Assembly (NCBI GenBank): GCA_948146395.1
Contig: OX411554.1
Coordinates: forward strand, 37,239,730-37,303,729
From: Fragum whitleyi
Taxonomy: Eukaryota; Mollusca; Bivalvia; Cardiida; Cardiidae
Reading direction: 5' to 3'
Length of the DNA stretch: 64,000 bases
This document shows positions 10,401-20,469 of this stretch, one piece after another (positions within the stretch are counted from its first letter, which is position 1; each line of letters starts with the position of its first letter). The notes beneath the pieces were generated by a model. That model worked only from the letters and a program-made list of their open reading frames with translations. It did not search any database and was not told the origin of the DNA. A program made the position numbers and the translations under genes.

Positions 10401-11086
10401 ATTAATAAATTCAATGGAAAATTCTTAGAAAAGACCTTTTCTACTTTTATTTATCACAAACAGATGCTGGGCTTAATTTGTAGCAAAAGAGATCATTATC
10501 TTTCTGCAGTTTTTTTTTAAGAAAAGCCCAGACAAAAGCAAAAAGATTTGACAGCAAAAAAAAGTATCAGAGGTTAAGACTTCCTGCAAACCAGCATTCT
10601 AAATCAAATGAAAGTATATAGTAAATGTCTATAAACTTACTATATTCTAATGTTATTCCCCTAAATTTGTCTTCAACAAATAACAACAGTGCAACACTAT
10701 TGTAAGTGCCTATAAACATATAGGCACTTACAATAGTCTTGCACTAACCCTTCAAAATTTGAGAATGACTGCCTGATTGGGATGTGCAGCTTGAGGCTTT
10801 GATTGATTGCTATGATTTTATACAGTAATAAGATAAATACTAAATAAATAATGGTATGGTGTTCCCGCCACTAATGTTCTACAGAAATTTATTCAAAGTG
10901 GTATTTACACCATACAATTTATCGAATGGAGTCTACTTACCTCAGGGGAGCTACACCTGCCTCTGATCCCAGTCCACATCTAGACCAGAATGAGAAACAC
11001 GTCAAGAATGTACACAGGACAAGAAGGAACACAAAGGATTTGCGATTAAATCGCATTGTCAATATATTACGCATCTTCTTCATCAT
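6429..11086 (-). CDS. GLCE: D-glucuronyl C5-epimerase (heparan sulfate), five coding exons
   Basis: Joined exons, 5' to 3' on the minus strand: 11086-10941, 9680-9464, 8864-8693, 7923-7690, 7450-6429. They total 1791 nt, 596 aa plus TAG, with every junction in phase. Known role of the family: a Golgi type II membrane enzyme that flips D-glucuronate to L-iduronate in N-sulfated heparan precursor. Seen: a basic N-terminus, a hydrophobic anchor at residues about 17-34, then the luminal epimerase domain. YEEYPTTP (476-483) and ARWDYHTTH (553-561) are intact. Counting from the shared C-terminus (offset 21 to the 617-aa human protein), E478, Y479, Y539 and Y557 match human E499, Y500, Y560 and Y578, which I recall as active-site residues. 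NGS (N285) and NVT (N372) are possible glycosylation sites. The tail ends KGRRSPHN, like the human KGSRAKHN. There are no frameshifts or premature stops. Identification is from motif recognition, not a search. Confidence 0.97.
7690..7923 (-). CDS. GLCE: GLCE coding exon 4
   Basis: Completes Gly179, then encodes residues 180-256 plus one base of codon 257. It begins VPLSTQWEP and continues YYPIQIAQFGLSHYSKYLTE, almost identical to the vertebrate [29 protein letters not shown] block. The acceptor is TCTATTCCAG|GT at 7924-7925 and the donor is TCTG|GTATGT at 7689. This block is highly diagnostic for heparan or heparosan C5-epimerases. Confidence 0.97.
8517..8683. mobile_element. Family L MITE in GLCE intron 3
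   Basis: Flanked by TTAA at 8517-8520 and 8680-8683. The right end CACTTCCTTAA and the internal blocks TTTCCTAATGATTGCATTAGG and GAAATGTTGCAGAACT match the copies at 46201 and 57851. The left end is diverged. Its right edge lies at position +10 of the exon 3 donor on the minus strand. Confidence 0.75.
8693..8864 (-). CDS. GLCE: GLCE coding exon 3
   Basis: Encodes residues 122-178 plus one base of codon 179. Motifs: VYGEF at the start, FDFSHSYS, RPDGIFMSFEHYNVEIR and VKCI near the end, all hallmarks of the GLCE N-terminal beta domain. The acceptor is TTTGTAG|GTG at 8865-8866. The donor is GAAG|GTGAGT at 8692. A family-L MITE begins ten bases into the following intron (TTAA at 8683-8680), so the intronic part of the donor site is only nine bases from transposon sequence. 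Confidence 0.95.
9165..9383 (-). mobile_element. Family C MITE (piggyBac-like) in GLCE intron 2
   Basis: TTAA at both ends, with CCTTTTCCTG and CAGCAAAGGG as inverted termini and a central hairpin ending AAGCAATTTCTTCTTTT. The same structure occurs at 35873, 44968 and 60611. It sits 81 bp from the exon 2 donor. Confidence 0.85.
9464..9680 (-). CDS. GLCE: GLCE coding exon 2
   Basis: Completes codon 49 and encodes residues 50-121. It contains NNEYTIQCRREDNEVYMPFS, which matches the DEYTINCRREGNQVYLPFS-type block at the start of the luminal domain. The donor is GAG|GTAAAT at 9463. The acceptor is AAAGCAG|A at 9681. An alternative acceptor three bases upstream (TTTAAAG|C, exon from 9683) keeps the frame and adds one Ser, so a NAGNAG-like one-residue ambiguity remains. 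The N-terminal half of the exon (residues about 50-90) is the least conserved part of the protein. Confidence 0.93.
9681..10940 (-). other. GLCE intron between coding exons 1 and 2
   Basis: GT..AG intron of about 1.26 kb. It holds a family A palindrome at 10682-10754 and otherwise low-complexity AT-rich sequence. The small open frames here on both strands have no recognisable content. Confidence 0.7.
10682..10754. mobile_element. Family A palindromic MITE
   Basis: AGTGCAACACTATTGTAAGT...ACTTACAATAGTCTTGCACT, centred on GTGCCTATA-aaca-TATAGGCAC. About 70 bp of almost perfect dyad symmetry. Outer ends resemble GGGGTCAG/CTGACCCC of better copies. Confidence 0.85.
10941..11086 (-). CDS. GLCE: GLCE coding exon 1 (start codon, cytosolic tail and signal anchor)
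   Basis: Encodes residues 1-48 plus two bases of codon 49. It starts ATGATGAAGAAGATG and gives a Lys/Arg/Asn-rich cytosolic tail, then the anchor SFVFLLVLCTFLTCFSFW, then WSRCGLGSEA, comparable in position to WNKC of vertebrate GLCE. The donor is AG|GTAAGT at 10940-10935. Other in-frame Met codons at positions 2, 5 and 11 could also initiate; Met11 would give a length closer to the vertebrate N-terminus. I chose the first ATG because it is the first in frame after the splice acceptor at 11098-11099. A four-codon ORF (MTKV) overlaps this start. Confidence 0.9.
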
Positions 11087-11110
11087 ACTTTAGTCATCTG
11101 AAAATAAACA
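11087..11110 (-). promoter_or_regulatory. Splice acceptor upstream of the GLCE start codon, with a 4-codon overlapping uORF
   Basis: On the minus strand TTTATTTTCAG is followed directly by ATGACTAAAGTATGATG. The AG at 11099-11098 with its pyrimidine tract is a good 3' splice site, so the coding exon probably starts at 11097 with eleven bases of 5'UTR. The first ATG after the junction opens ATG ACT AAA GTA TGA, whose stop overlaps the main ATG (TATGATG). Use of this acceptor is inferred and needs transcript data. Confidence 0.6.
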
Positions 11111-12505
11111 TTAATAGATATAAAAAGCTGTCGAAGGAGAAAATGTTGTTGACAATGAATTAATTGCATATAATAAACTTTTGCAAAATGGACTTATACC
11201 CCCCTACATGTGCTACAAGTGCTTTTCCATAATGAAAAGCAATTTTCCATCAAAGGGCCATAACTCTGTCAAAATGCAAAGGAATGTAACCAAAATAACA
11301 ATTGCACATCTCAGTGCTTCATACTGATCACATCTATCAAGTTTGAATGAAATCCGCTAATTAGTTGCAGAGAAATTGAGCGGAGAAAGAAAAGCAAGTT
11401 GGACTGACTGACAAGCTTACTCTTATAGCTTTTGGGTGTAAAACTCCCATAATGCCAAGGTACTTCAAGGACATCAAAACACGGGAATGTGTGAAAATTG
11501 GTCAAGAAAGGTAAAACATTGTGACTTTTTTGCCAAAGACTGTGGGTCTGCGGGACTTTTCCCACAATTTAAAGACTGCCCCCATCTGTCTCAAAGGTCA
11601 CATATATTTGGAGGGTTCAGCACAGCAAAGTAGTAACTGCCTTTATTCTTATAGGCAGTTAAAAGTTTGTTGTGCTGAGCCATCGATATGTGAACTAAAT
11701 GGTTTAGATTTGTAAAAGATTATCTCTTAAACCATCTTTTATGTCCATCTCCAGCAAACAAAAGAGCTGGGATTGGTTTCATGACAAAGTTTTAAATTTC
11801 ACCAAAAATATCATAAAATCATAAGAATAATAAGGTCATTCTGTCAGCAAAAACACTGTAACAATGGCTTATTCTAGCAGTAGTTACACTTTTTTACTAA
11901 AACAACTTCAATATTTTGTTAAATCTTATATCAGGTCTTTAATAATAGCTATTATAACAGGCAGACTGGCTATCTATCAATTACCACAATATTGTGAAAA
12001 TAATTTGTGTTCATTGTGTACCAGTCCAAACCAATCAATCTGAGCCATTTTGTCTCCATTTAAGATTATTATCTAAAGTATCGATGAAATTCTTTGTTAC
12101 AAAAACTCAAAATTTCATTGTAAAAGCTTACAATGTTAGAGATTTTGATTGTGAAAAGGAATTCATCCTTTGTTAACCTGCCCACACCTATATCATAATG
12201 ATCCGATATTGGTCGGATATTGGTCTATGGTCATTCATACGAGAGCTGCTCATTTCTGTGCCCAGTGCATAGGGCTGTAGATTTCTCAACAGATTTCTGA
12301 GTTACTCGTCAAAAGAAGTAATTTTTGTACAAAAAGAATCCGAAGTAAGCAATTCACTTGATGATATAGCATGTTCAAAATTTGATGGAAGTAAAATGAT
12401 GTCCAAGATCCCAGTGCTCTGTTTATAGTATTACTGTCCATACCACATATTGCTAAATATGAAGAGAATTTTGCACAATGAATCTTTAAAAGATTGCCCT
12501 AATGA
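11111..12505. other. Non-coding interval, possibly GLCE 5' intron
   Basis: No gene. It contains a family B palindrome at 11614-11683 and a diverged pearl-type fragment around 11220-11500 (AAAGGGCCATAACTCTGTC, with AGTGCTTCATACTGATCACA and GCCAAGGTACTTCAAGG). Confidence 0.5.
11614..11683. mobile_element. Family B palindromic MITE, diverged
   Basis: GGTTCAGCACAGCAAAGTAG...TTGTGCTGAGCC, centred on TGCCTTTATTCTTATAGGCA. The arms carry several mismatches. Confidence 0.75.
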
Positions 12506-12574
12506 TGGCTCAGCACAAAACACTTGCAACTACCAATTAATATATGGGCAATTATATGAGTTTCATGCTGAGCC
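12506..12574. mobile_element. Family B palindromic MITE, diverged
   Basis: TGGCTCAGCACAAAACACTT...TTTCATGCTGAGCCA. The centre has decayed (CCAATTAATATATGGGC). Confidence 0.75.
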
Positions 12575-13175
12575 ATCTATATGGACTTGACACACACAAA
12601 GAAACATAAATATCATATATCTATCACATATTTGCACCATAACTGTAACTTGTCAGAATAGCTGGATAATTGCTCCCCCCACAAAGTGAAAAAGATATAT
12701 ATTTCAATAAAAAGTGAAATACGATAAGACACAAATTATCTCCATGTTTGTTTAGATCGCGAAAATTGATTTTAAGGACAGTTTATCGGGTAAAGATCTA
12801 TATATAATAGCACCACTCTATATAATCTCGGTAGTTTGAACCGTCAATTGACAGTTAAATGCATAAAATTGTCGCCAACCAAAATCTACTGAATCTCTAC
12901 AGACTAAATTTTTTGTAGGTGAGTATTTTTCTTTGAATCTCTACAGACACAAGATTTTTAGGTAGGTATTTTTCCTAAGTATACACTGAATAAAGCCAAG
13001 GGGAAAATGCCAATATTTACGAGGCCTTGCATATACATGTACATGTAATGTCTTAATTCCAAGAAAAATGTAAATTTGAGAGAATCTGACAAACTGCTCA
13101 TTGAACTGTTTTGTAGAAAATTGTGCCAAGTCATCTAAAAATCTGTCAATATCCATTGAGTTTAATTTTTCAGAT

Positions 13176-13425
13176 TGATTGATTAAATTGAGTTTAACGT
13201 CACTTTCATCATTTTTTCAGTTATATCGCAGCGGCTGGAGCACCTACAATGGATTCCCGGTATTTCTCTCACCAGTACAACAATCACATCCTTTCCTAGC
13301 CTCCAGCTGCTATCTCACATAGGTCTACAATTATCAACCCATTTGTGAGAGACAAATAGTCAGAAAGAATGAGTGCTGTCGTCGGGGATCGAACCTCTAG
13401 ATTGACAGTCCGACTAATATTTCAG
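13176..13425 (-). repeat. tRNA-derived SINE, type 1, 5'-truncated
   Basis: Same body as the complete copy at 51345: ATATCGCAGCGGCTGGAGCACC, AATGGATTCCCGGTATTTCT, CCTTTCCTAGCCTCCAGCTG, CACATAGGTCTACAATTATC, then GGGGATCGAACC (B box on the minus strand). The A-box end is missing. Confidence 0.8.
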
Positions 13426-13485
13426 ACAAAGTCTGGTAGATGGACATAAGAGTGCACACAAGCAATAACACATATCAAGAAGTCA

Positions 13486-13549
13486 TTGCAAGAGTATTTA
13501 AGTGCCTATATATTTATAGGCACTGACAATAGTGTTGCACTGACCCCTC
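13486..13549. mobile_element. Family A palindromic MITE, left arm damaged
   Basis: The right arm TATAGGCACTGACAATAGTG...TGACCCCTC is intact. The left arm retains only AAGTGCCTATA and loses the outer part. Confidence 0.75.
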
Positions 13550-15664
13550 GATATACCAGTACCCCAAATTATTGATGCGACAACTACATCTCTCTTGTCG
13601 TAAGTGCGCAAACAAAAAAGGGTTTATTTTGAATAATGATACATCCAACCTAGACTGAAATTGAAGACTAGTTATGGTGAAAGTGACCAGGTCACTATGT
13701 TATATTATATATCACTACATGACAACTGGTATATCATCATTTGTTGTACAAATGGGGTACAAGAATGATTATTATGCATTTCCACATTAACAGCATTTTG
13801 TCTATGTAACTCTCAAACCTAGGAACTACAACTTAAATTAAGTAACAAGGTTTTATGATTACAAGCTGCATTAAACAGGACTTTAGAATTGTGCAAATGC
13901 TTCTAAGAGTAGTCTTAACTAAGTTACCAGGTTTTATAATTACAAGCTGCAGTTACAGGATTTTACAAGTATGCAATTTCTTCTTCTTAGCAGATTTTAT
14001 TTGAATAAGGTTTTATGCCGCTTTCAACAATTTTTCAGTTATATCACGGCGGATAAAGTTATAGGCAGAAAATTGCTTTGCGTAATTATAATCTCAATTT
14101 CAATGCTTTAAATATCAAATAGTTTCAAACATCAACAAACCATCAACAAAATTGGCATATATGACCAGGGGTCCAGATCAGAGGAAGTAAAGCCAGTCAA
14201 TCTATACTTTCAATGAGACACAATTTTGTCGTGCTCATTTTAAATGCCTCATTCAGTACCCACAACACAGGGTTTAAGTAAGGACTAATGAAATGTTTTA
14301 ATTTGAAAGGGAGATTATTCACACAAATTCATAACAGAAAGATAGAGTTATATCCCTTGAAAGTACAGGTTGATCTTTTAATCAGTGAAAAAATATGCCA
14401 ATGTTATGTTCAAGTATATAACATTTTGATATTAAACCATCAGAGATAAAAACCCATATAGTTGAATTTGTCAAACAATTTTCGAACTGAGCCATCAATT
14501 AACAGTATCTGTGTTGACCAACAAAATATAAATCAGATAGACAGATAAGAGGGGGTAATGCCATTCTAAAATCGTTGTCTCTCAATAAAACTATATGCAT
14601 CATGTAGGTACTCATTTGAATTGTCTTCAAAAGATGGTTCTAATGAGTACCCACAATATAGGATTTGTGATAGTATTATTGAAATATTTTTATTTGAAAT
14701 CCAAAATACCCCTCTGTAGCTCGGATTATAGCAAACTAAAAGGATCATGTGAATAAATTCTGGTATGCCATAAAGTCTCTAGGACATCAATTAAAGCAAC
14801 AGTTATGAATTTGGCTGGCACAAAATATGCAGTAAAATCCTCCTTCACAATGTTAGCTTTAACAATCTAACATCCTAAATCACTTTATGATTGTCGTTTA
14901 TGACGGGTAAATAAATATTGCGCAATAATGTTGGAATATGTAATGAGCCTTACAATACAGTGTGATATATTGAAATGTTTTGATATTTGGCATGAATGTA
15001 GTAAAACTTATACGGAGATTGCATTCAAATATACAGTTCTATTTACGCAATAAGCCTCAGTATTGAATTTTTAAGAGTATTTTTTTTTTGTCTATTGATC
15101 AAATTTGCAAAGATTTTTTGACAGTGTCATGGAGTTTTATTCATTCATGGATTTGCTTTGGTTTTGTCCTTTAAATTTCTCAAATTTCTTGCTGGTGTAC
15201 CTATCTATGCATTGACTAAGCTTAAGTGACCTATCCAAAGTTCTTTTACATTAATTTTGTGTATTATGAAGATGATTCCAATTAGTTGAAACAACAATTT
15301 TTAACTTGAATTACCCTACCTATCTATACTTTTGCGGACCACACATTTATAACAGAAGCTTTAAGAGAGGTTTATGGTTTAAGTGTGTTTGCAGATAAAT
15401 TAGGTTTTTTCCCAGAAATAGTTACAATGTCTGTCATTTAATCAATAGAGTCTGGCCTTTTCCAGTCAACAACAAGATAATGGTTTTAATCTTTTCTGAG
15501 GAGAAGATGTTTAAGCCAGCTCATCCTTTTCAAAAATTTCATTTAACATACACTCAATTAATCTAAAGACAAAGACGAAAAGTTCTTTTGAAATCAACTA
15601 TGTTCAAAAGTAAATTGTATTGCAAATACTGGTACATGTAACCATTTCTTTGAGCATGAGGCAG
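13550..15664. other. Non-coding interval with two family F MITEs
   Basis: Contains a local duplication (GGTTTTATGATTACAAGCTG near 13850 and again near 13930), a short SINE fragment near 14010-14050, and family F copies at 14164-14312 (decayed) and 14533-14728. No gene seen. Confidence 0.5.
14533..14728. mobile_element. Family F MITE
   Basis: Begins ACAGATAAGAGGGGGTAATG and ends AAAATACCCCTCTGTAGCTC. The central hairpin contains GGTACTCATTTGAATTGTCT and ATGAGTACCCACAATATAGG. Part of a group of about ten copies in the window. Confidence 0.75.
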
Positions 15665-16026
15665 TACCGGTGTAATGCGTCCCCCTGGGTAACATGTCCC
15701 CCCCCCCCCCCTGGGGTAACCTGTCTCCCCCCCCCCCCCCCTTGGAAAACATTATTTCTGTAGTAAAAACAGTTATGATATAATTAAGACTATAACATAA
15801 TTTTCAAACAAAAGAAATTGTTTTTGTAAACTTTTGTGAAAATTAATTCATTAAATATTGGTTTACAATATTTGTAGAGGGGACAGGTTACCTCAGGGGG
15901 GGGGGGGGGGGACAGGTTACCCCGGCTGATTTCTAGTGTAACTTGTCCCCAGGGACAGGTTACCCCGGGGTAACCTTTGCCTGGGGACACGTTACCCAGG
16001 GGACAGGTTACCCTGGGACACCGGTA
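15665..16026. mobile_element. GC-rich foldback made of GGTAACCTGTCC units
   Basis: Perfect 9-bp inverted ends TACCGGTGT and ACACCGGTA. The left arm has CCCCCTGGGTAACATGTCC, a C14 run, then CTGGGGTAACCTGTC and a second C14-class run. The right arm has several GGGACAGGTTACC units, one beside a G14-class run near 15895-15911. About 362 bp. Very unlike the AT-rich surroundings, with clear G-quadruplex potential. An apparent 66-aa frame across it is a by-product of the repeats. Confidence 0.8.
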
Positions 16027-16804
16027 TTGAGATTTACTGGTAGTTTAGTGCCTTGTAGAGAAAGAATTCCTAGCTTGATAAACTTTAACTATCCATAAAA
16101 ACATACAAACTGCCTTCACTATTCCCAGTCCAAAAATATGGGCAACTTTTTACAACAGTATTATTAATACATTCAAAACAGTCAAAGAGATATGAGCATT
16201 AACTAATTAAGATTTTGGAACAAATACCGATGACAAAAAAAAAGAGAACAGAATGAAATATCCTCTGTGTGGTTCCAAAACACTTCAAGCTCAGTTTGAA
16301 TAAATATATATTTAAAAGGAGTAGATGGTCTGATGATGAAAGGTATAATGTTTCAATTTCAAGAAGTCAAACTGGAAAACATTTTTATATTGTCTACAAT
16401 GTTTGAGCTTTTGAATAATTCATGACAAAATGATAATTTATAATTTCATAAATTCTAGATAAAGGATTTATGTATAGGGCAATAAAACTAGACACAAAAG
16501 TTTGATAACAATCGTAAAAATTCTGTATAATGTTTCTTGTCAAATATACATCCAAATTTGAAATGTGACCATAAATTAGGCTTAAAGATAATGTCATATG
16601 TAAAGGTAGCCTATCACTTTGATCAATTCATTATAATCATATTGAAATATACGATTTGAATCTTTGATTTCTTATCAGATAAAGAAGTTGGCTCATTTCT
16701 TTTTTTAAATTTGGATACAGTAATTATAATGCAGGGTTCACTCATTACTAGATGACAGAATTCAGATACAATTTGGAAGATGTTGCAGACTAATTATTAA
16801 AGCT

Positions 16805-16874
16805 TTTGCTCAGTGCAAAGCAGTTGTAACTGCCTATAAACATATAGGCAGTTACAACTGTTTTGCACCGAGTC
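16805..16874. mobile_element. Family B palindromic MITE
   Basis: TTGCTCAGTGCAAAGCAGTT...AACTGTTTTGCACCGAGTCA, with a perfect core GTAACTGCCTATA-aaca-TATAGGCAGTTAC. Confidence 0.85.
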
Positions 16875-17154
16875 ACCAAAAATGACAATTCTGGATATCA
16901 TGGTTGTTTTTGAGTTGAAAACAATGTGAAAGATTTAATCAATTTCTTCATTTTCCACAATAGTTCTTCTCAAGCTTTTGCAGCTGTAAGTAATTTTAAA
17001 TAAGCTCAATGTGGAAACCGGTTTAACAAACCACCAAAGCTCATCTTTTCTAAATCATTTTTATGATTCAAGCAATGTTACCATGTATTTATTTATGTCA
17101 TTTTGTATCATCTTTTTTACAATTGATCATTTTCTTTTAGTTTTTTAATAAACA

Positions 17155-17336
17155 TAGGTACAGATAAGAGAGGAAAAATCTCGTCTAAAATTTCTCAATT
17201 AAATCTATATTGTGGGTACTTATTGGAACCTGTCATTCAGTTTATACCAACGAGTATCCACAACATAGGGTTTGTCTAGGTATTTTTTTACCTAATTGAA
17301 TTTGAAATCAAAAATACCCCCTCTATCCTTAGCTTC
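17155..17336. mobile_element. Family F MITE
   Basis: Left end GGTACAGATAAGAGAGG, right end ATACCCCCTCTATCCTTAGC. The centre holds GTGGGTACTTATTGG and a degenerate inverted partner. Confidence 0.75.
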
Positions 17337-17505
17337 GGTTAATGCACTGAAATTAACTTTTACTCACTTGTTTACCTTGAAAATAGGGAAATTATCCACT
17401 TCATTGCCTTGCATCTGAAAAGAGAAAGATATTTTTTCTGTCAAATAAAATTTATCAATAATTTCCAGTTTTGTTATGAAGAATGTAGGTGAGGGATATA
17501 ATCAA

Positions 17506-17695
17506 GGTTCCAGATAAGAGGGGGTAAAGCCAGTCTAAAATCTTTATTTCTTAATGAAACCCAATATTGTTGGTACTCATTTGAATGGTCTAAATGAGAC
17601 GTTTCAAATGAGTACTAACAGTAAAGGTTCAAATGAAGAATAATAAAATTATAAAAAATTTAAACCAATATAGTCCCTCTATCTGTATCCCTGGA
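17506..17695. mobile_element. Family F MITE
   Basis: Left end CCAGATAAGAGGGGGTAAAG, right end TAGTCCCTCTATCTGTATCC. The central hairpin is TTGGTACTCATTTGAATGGTC against ATGAGTACTAACA. Confidence 0.8.
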
Positions 17696-19142
17696 TATAA
17701 TGGAAATATTTTTGGAAAAGTAAGAAACTGTGAGTAACAAACATGTGCTTCCTCCTTTACCCACAATGTTTTTATCATTTTTTTCTTTTATCATTATTAT
17801 TATATTCTACATTCAATATTTCCACAATCATAAATTTTGTGGATTTGAAATTTATAATTTATGTCAACTCAAAACATTGTTGTGTTATTTCATCTTAAAT
17901 AAATTCTACCTCAAATTCTTTGTGAAGAATTACCGCAATTGAAGTTAGATAATTGTTGTAGTTTTTCCAAAGAGAACTTAGATAAAGTAAGGAAAAACTT
18001 ACAGATCCTGTTTTTTAATGACAATCCCTTTAAAGCCTCTTTCCCAAACAAAAAATATCGTAACAAAATCACTACTATTTCACAACTTCATTGATGAAAA
18101 ATTATGAGCAACCACAAAAATATTTTTTCTTTTAAATCCAGGCTGGATGACAGATCATTCCAAACTGATGCCCAGTTCAGATAGTGTTCACTTCAGCAAT
18201 CAGATCTTGACCTGCACAAATACAATCTATCTGCAAGATCAACAGTCTTTTGTAAAATAATTATCACAAAAGAAAACCAACCATTTTAAAGCCCTATGAA
18301 AATAATTTTTGACAACAATACCTAAATTTCTACTTGATTGGTTTGATGAAAACCTAGCAAACAATGTCATTTAACTGTCAATCAGTGTTAAATATCTGTC
18401 TTATCACACCTATTGTAACACCTTTATCTTAGATCAGTCAGAGGATTTTCTTACTCATTCAATAAAGGTGAGAATCCCCTCACCTGAAAGATATTTTACC
18501 ATCAAATTGTACAACTATTTATATGTTTAAGACAACATTCTATTATGCAACACAAAAAACATTGATATTTCTTTACTGGAGAGTGTAATCAAAATTTGTT
18601 TACAAAAATATTGCCTGCTTTCACTAGCATTGCATCCCTGATTAAAAGAGAACAGGTCCTTTTTTTCTTAATCCTTTTTTAAAATGCATCAAGGACACAT
18701 TATGCAATGATTATAATAATTAATATATTAGTTTGTTCCCATTTCAGATGTCTCTTTTTACCAACTTTGAAAAAAAAAACACCTTATGAGACATTTTTGC
18801 CAATCATTTATCATTCCTTTATAGCTATGTAATATAATAAAACTGCCTCTTCTTTCTTTAATTTTCAATCAAGCAATTTTTCATATTTTTTTACCAAACA
18901 ATCTAAACAAAATAAAACTTTAATAAAAAAAGGTTTCAGAAACTTTAGTGATAAGGTCAAAAAGTAATTTTCTGAGCCATGAAGCAAGGGTGATTCCATT
19001 ATTAACCAATCAACAACCATAGACCCTTGTATTGGCTATTACAACATAAGTACTTATTGAATTAAAATCTGTCAAAAGATCAGAGACAAAGTTTAGCCTA
19101 CTCCCAGACTGTTTGTCTATCAGTTAAAGTAGTATTATACAA

Positions 19143-20469
19143 ACAAGAGGACCATGATGGTCCTATATCGCTCACCTTCGTATCTTTGTCTCATTTAATA
19201 AGCAAATTTCAAGCAAAGGGCATAATTTTTTTTTCTGTGATATGGCACTGATCCTTCCCATTTTCAATAGGGTTCATCATTGTGACCTGACAAACATTCT
19301 GACCAAGTTCCATGAAGATTGGACTGTATTTGTGGCCTCCAGAGTGAACACAAGAAAATTGTCATTAAGGCCCCTTTTCCCGTGATATGGCATGGATTCT
19401 TCCCATTTTCACAAGAGATCGTCCTTGTGACCCGACAAACATTCTTTCCAAGTTTCATGAAGATTGAGCCATATTTGTGGCCTCTAGAATGAAAACAAGA
19501 AAATTGTCATTAAGGCCCCTTTTCCTATGATATGGCATGGATCCTTCCCATTTTTAATAGGATTCATCCTTGTGACCTGACAAACATTCTGACCAAGTTT
19601 CATGAAGATTGGACCATATTTGTGGCCTCCAGAGAGTAAACAAGAAAATTGTCTTTAAGGCCCCTTTTCCCGTGATATGGCATGGATTCTTCCCATTATC
19701 ATAAGGGATCGTCCTTGTGACCTGACAAACATTCTTTCGAAGTTTCATGAAGATTGAGCCATATTTGTGGCCTCTAGAATGAAAACAAAGAAAATTGTCA
19801 TTAAGGCCCCTTTTCCCGTGATGTGGCATGGATTCTTCCCATTTTCACAAGGGATCGTCCTTGTGACCTGACAAACATTCTGTCCAAGTTTCATAAAGAT
19901 TGAGCCATATTTGTGGCCTCTAGAATGAAAACAAGAAAATTGTCATTAAGGCCCCTTTTCCCGTGATATGGCATGGATCCTTCCCATTTTCGATAGGATT
20001 CATCCTTGTGACCTGACAACCATTCTGACCAAGTTTCATGAAGGTTGGACCATATTTGTGGCCTCTAGAGTGTAAACAAGAAAATTGTCATTAAGGCCCC
20101 TTTTCCGGTGATATGGAATGGATCTTTCCCATTTTCGAAAGGGATCATCCTTGTGACCTGACAAACATACTGACAAAGTTTCATGAAGATTGGACCATAT
20201 TTGTGGCCTCTAGAGTGTAAACAAGAAAATGGTCTTTAAGGCCCCTTTTCCCGTGATATGGCATGGATCCTTTCCATTTTCAATAGGGTTCATCCTTGTG
20301 ACCTGACAAACATTCTGACCAAGTTTCATAAAGATTGGATCATATTTGTGGCCTCTAGAGTGTAAACACTGAAATTGTTGACGGAGGACGACGGACGACG
20401 CACGACGGACGACGGACATTCAATGATCACAAAAGCTCACCTTGAGCACGATGTGCTCAGGTGAGCTAA
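19143..20469 (+). repeat. Complete pearl-like element with about eight 145-bp core repeats (family H)
   Basis: The head is ACAAGAGGACCATGATGGTCC (a hairpin) followed by TATATCGCTCACC. The core block beginning TGATATGGC recurs at 19238, 19383, 19528, 19673, 19819, 19964, 20109 and 20254, i.e. 145 bp with one 146 step. The tail has GACGGACGACGGAC repeats, then hairpin GAGCACGATGTGCTC, AGGTGAG and CTAA. The subterminal GCTCACC/GGTGAGC pair is inverted. Open frames of 64-91 aa in this stretch are frames through the core and are not genes. Matches the described bivalve pearl architecture. Confidence 0.9.

Larger units (their letters stand above)
16027..19142. other. Non-coding AT-rich interval with MITEs
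   Basis: Family B at 16805-16874 and family F at 17155-17336 and 17506-17695 are listed separately. A decayed family C right half lies near 16935-16985 (CAATTTCTTCATTTTCCACA). Nothing else is recognisable and no gene is seen. Confidence 0.5.

Noticed and set aside
19143..20469. CRISPR-like or gene-like periodic array
   Set aside because: Contiguous 145-bp tandem units without spacers, in eukaryotic DNA; a pearl-like element core.
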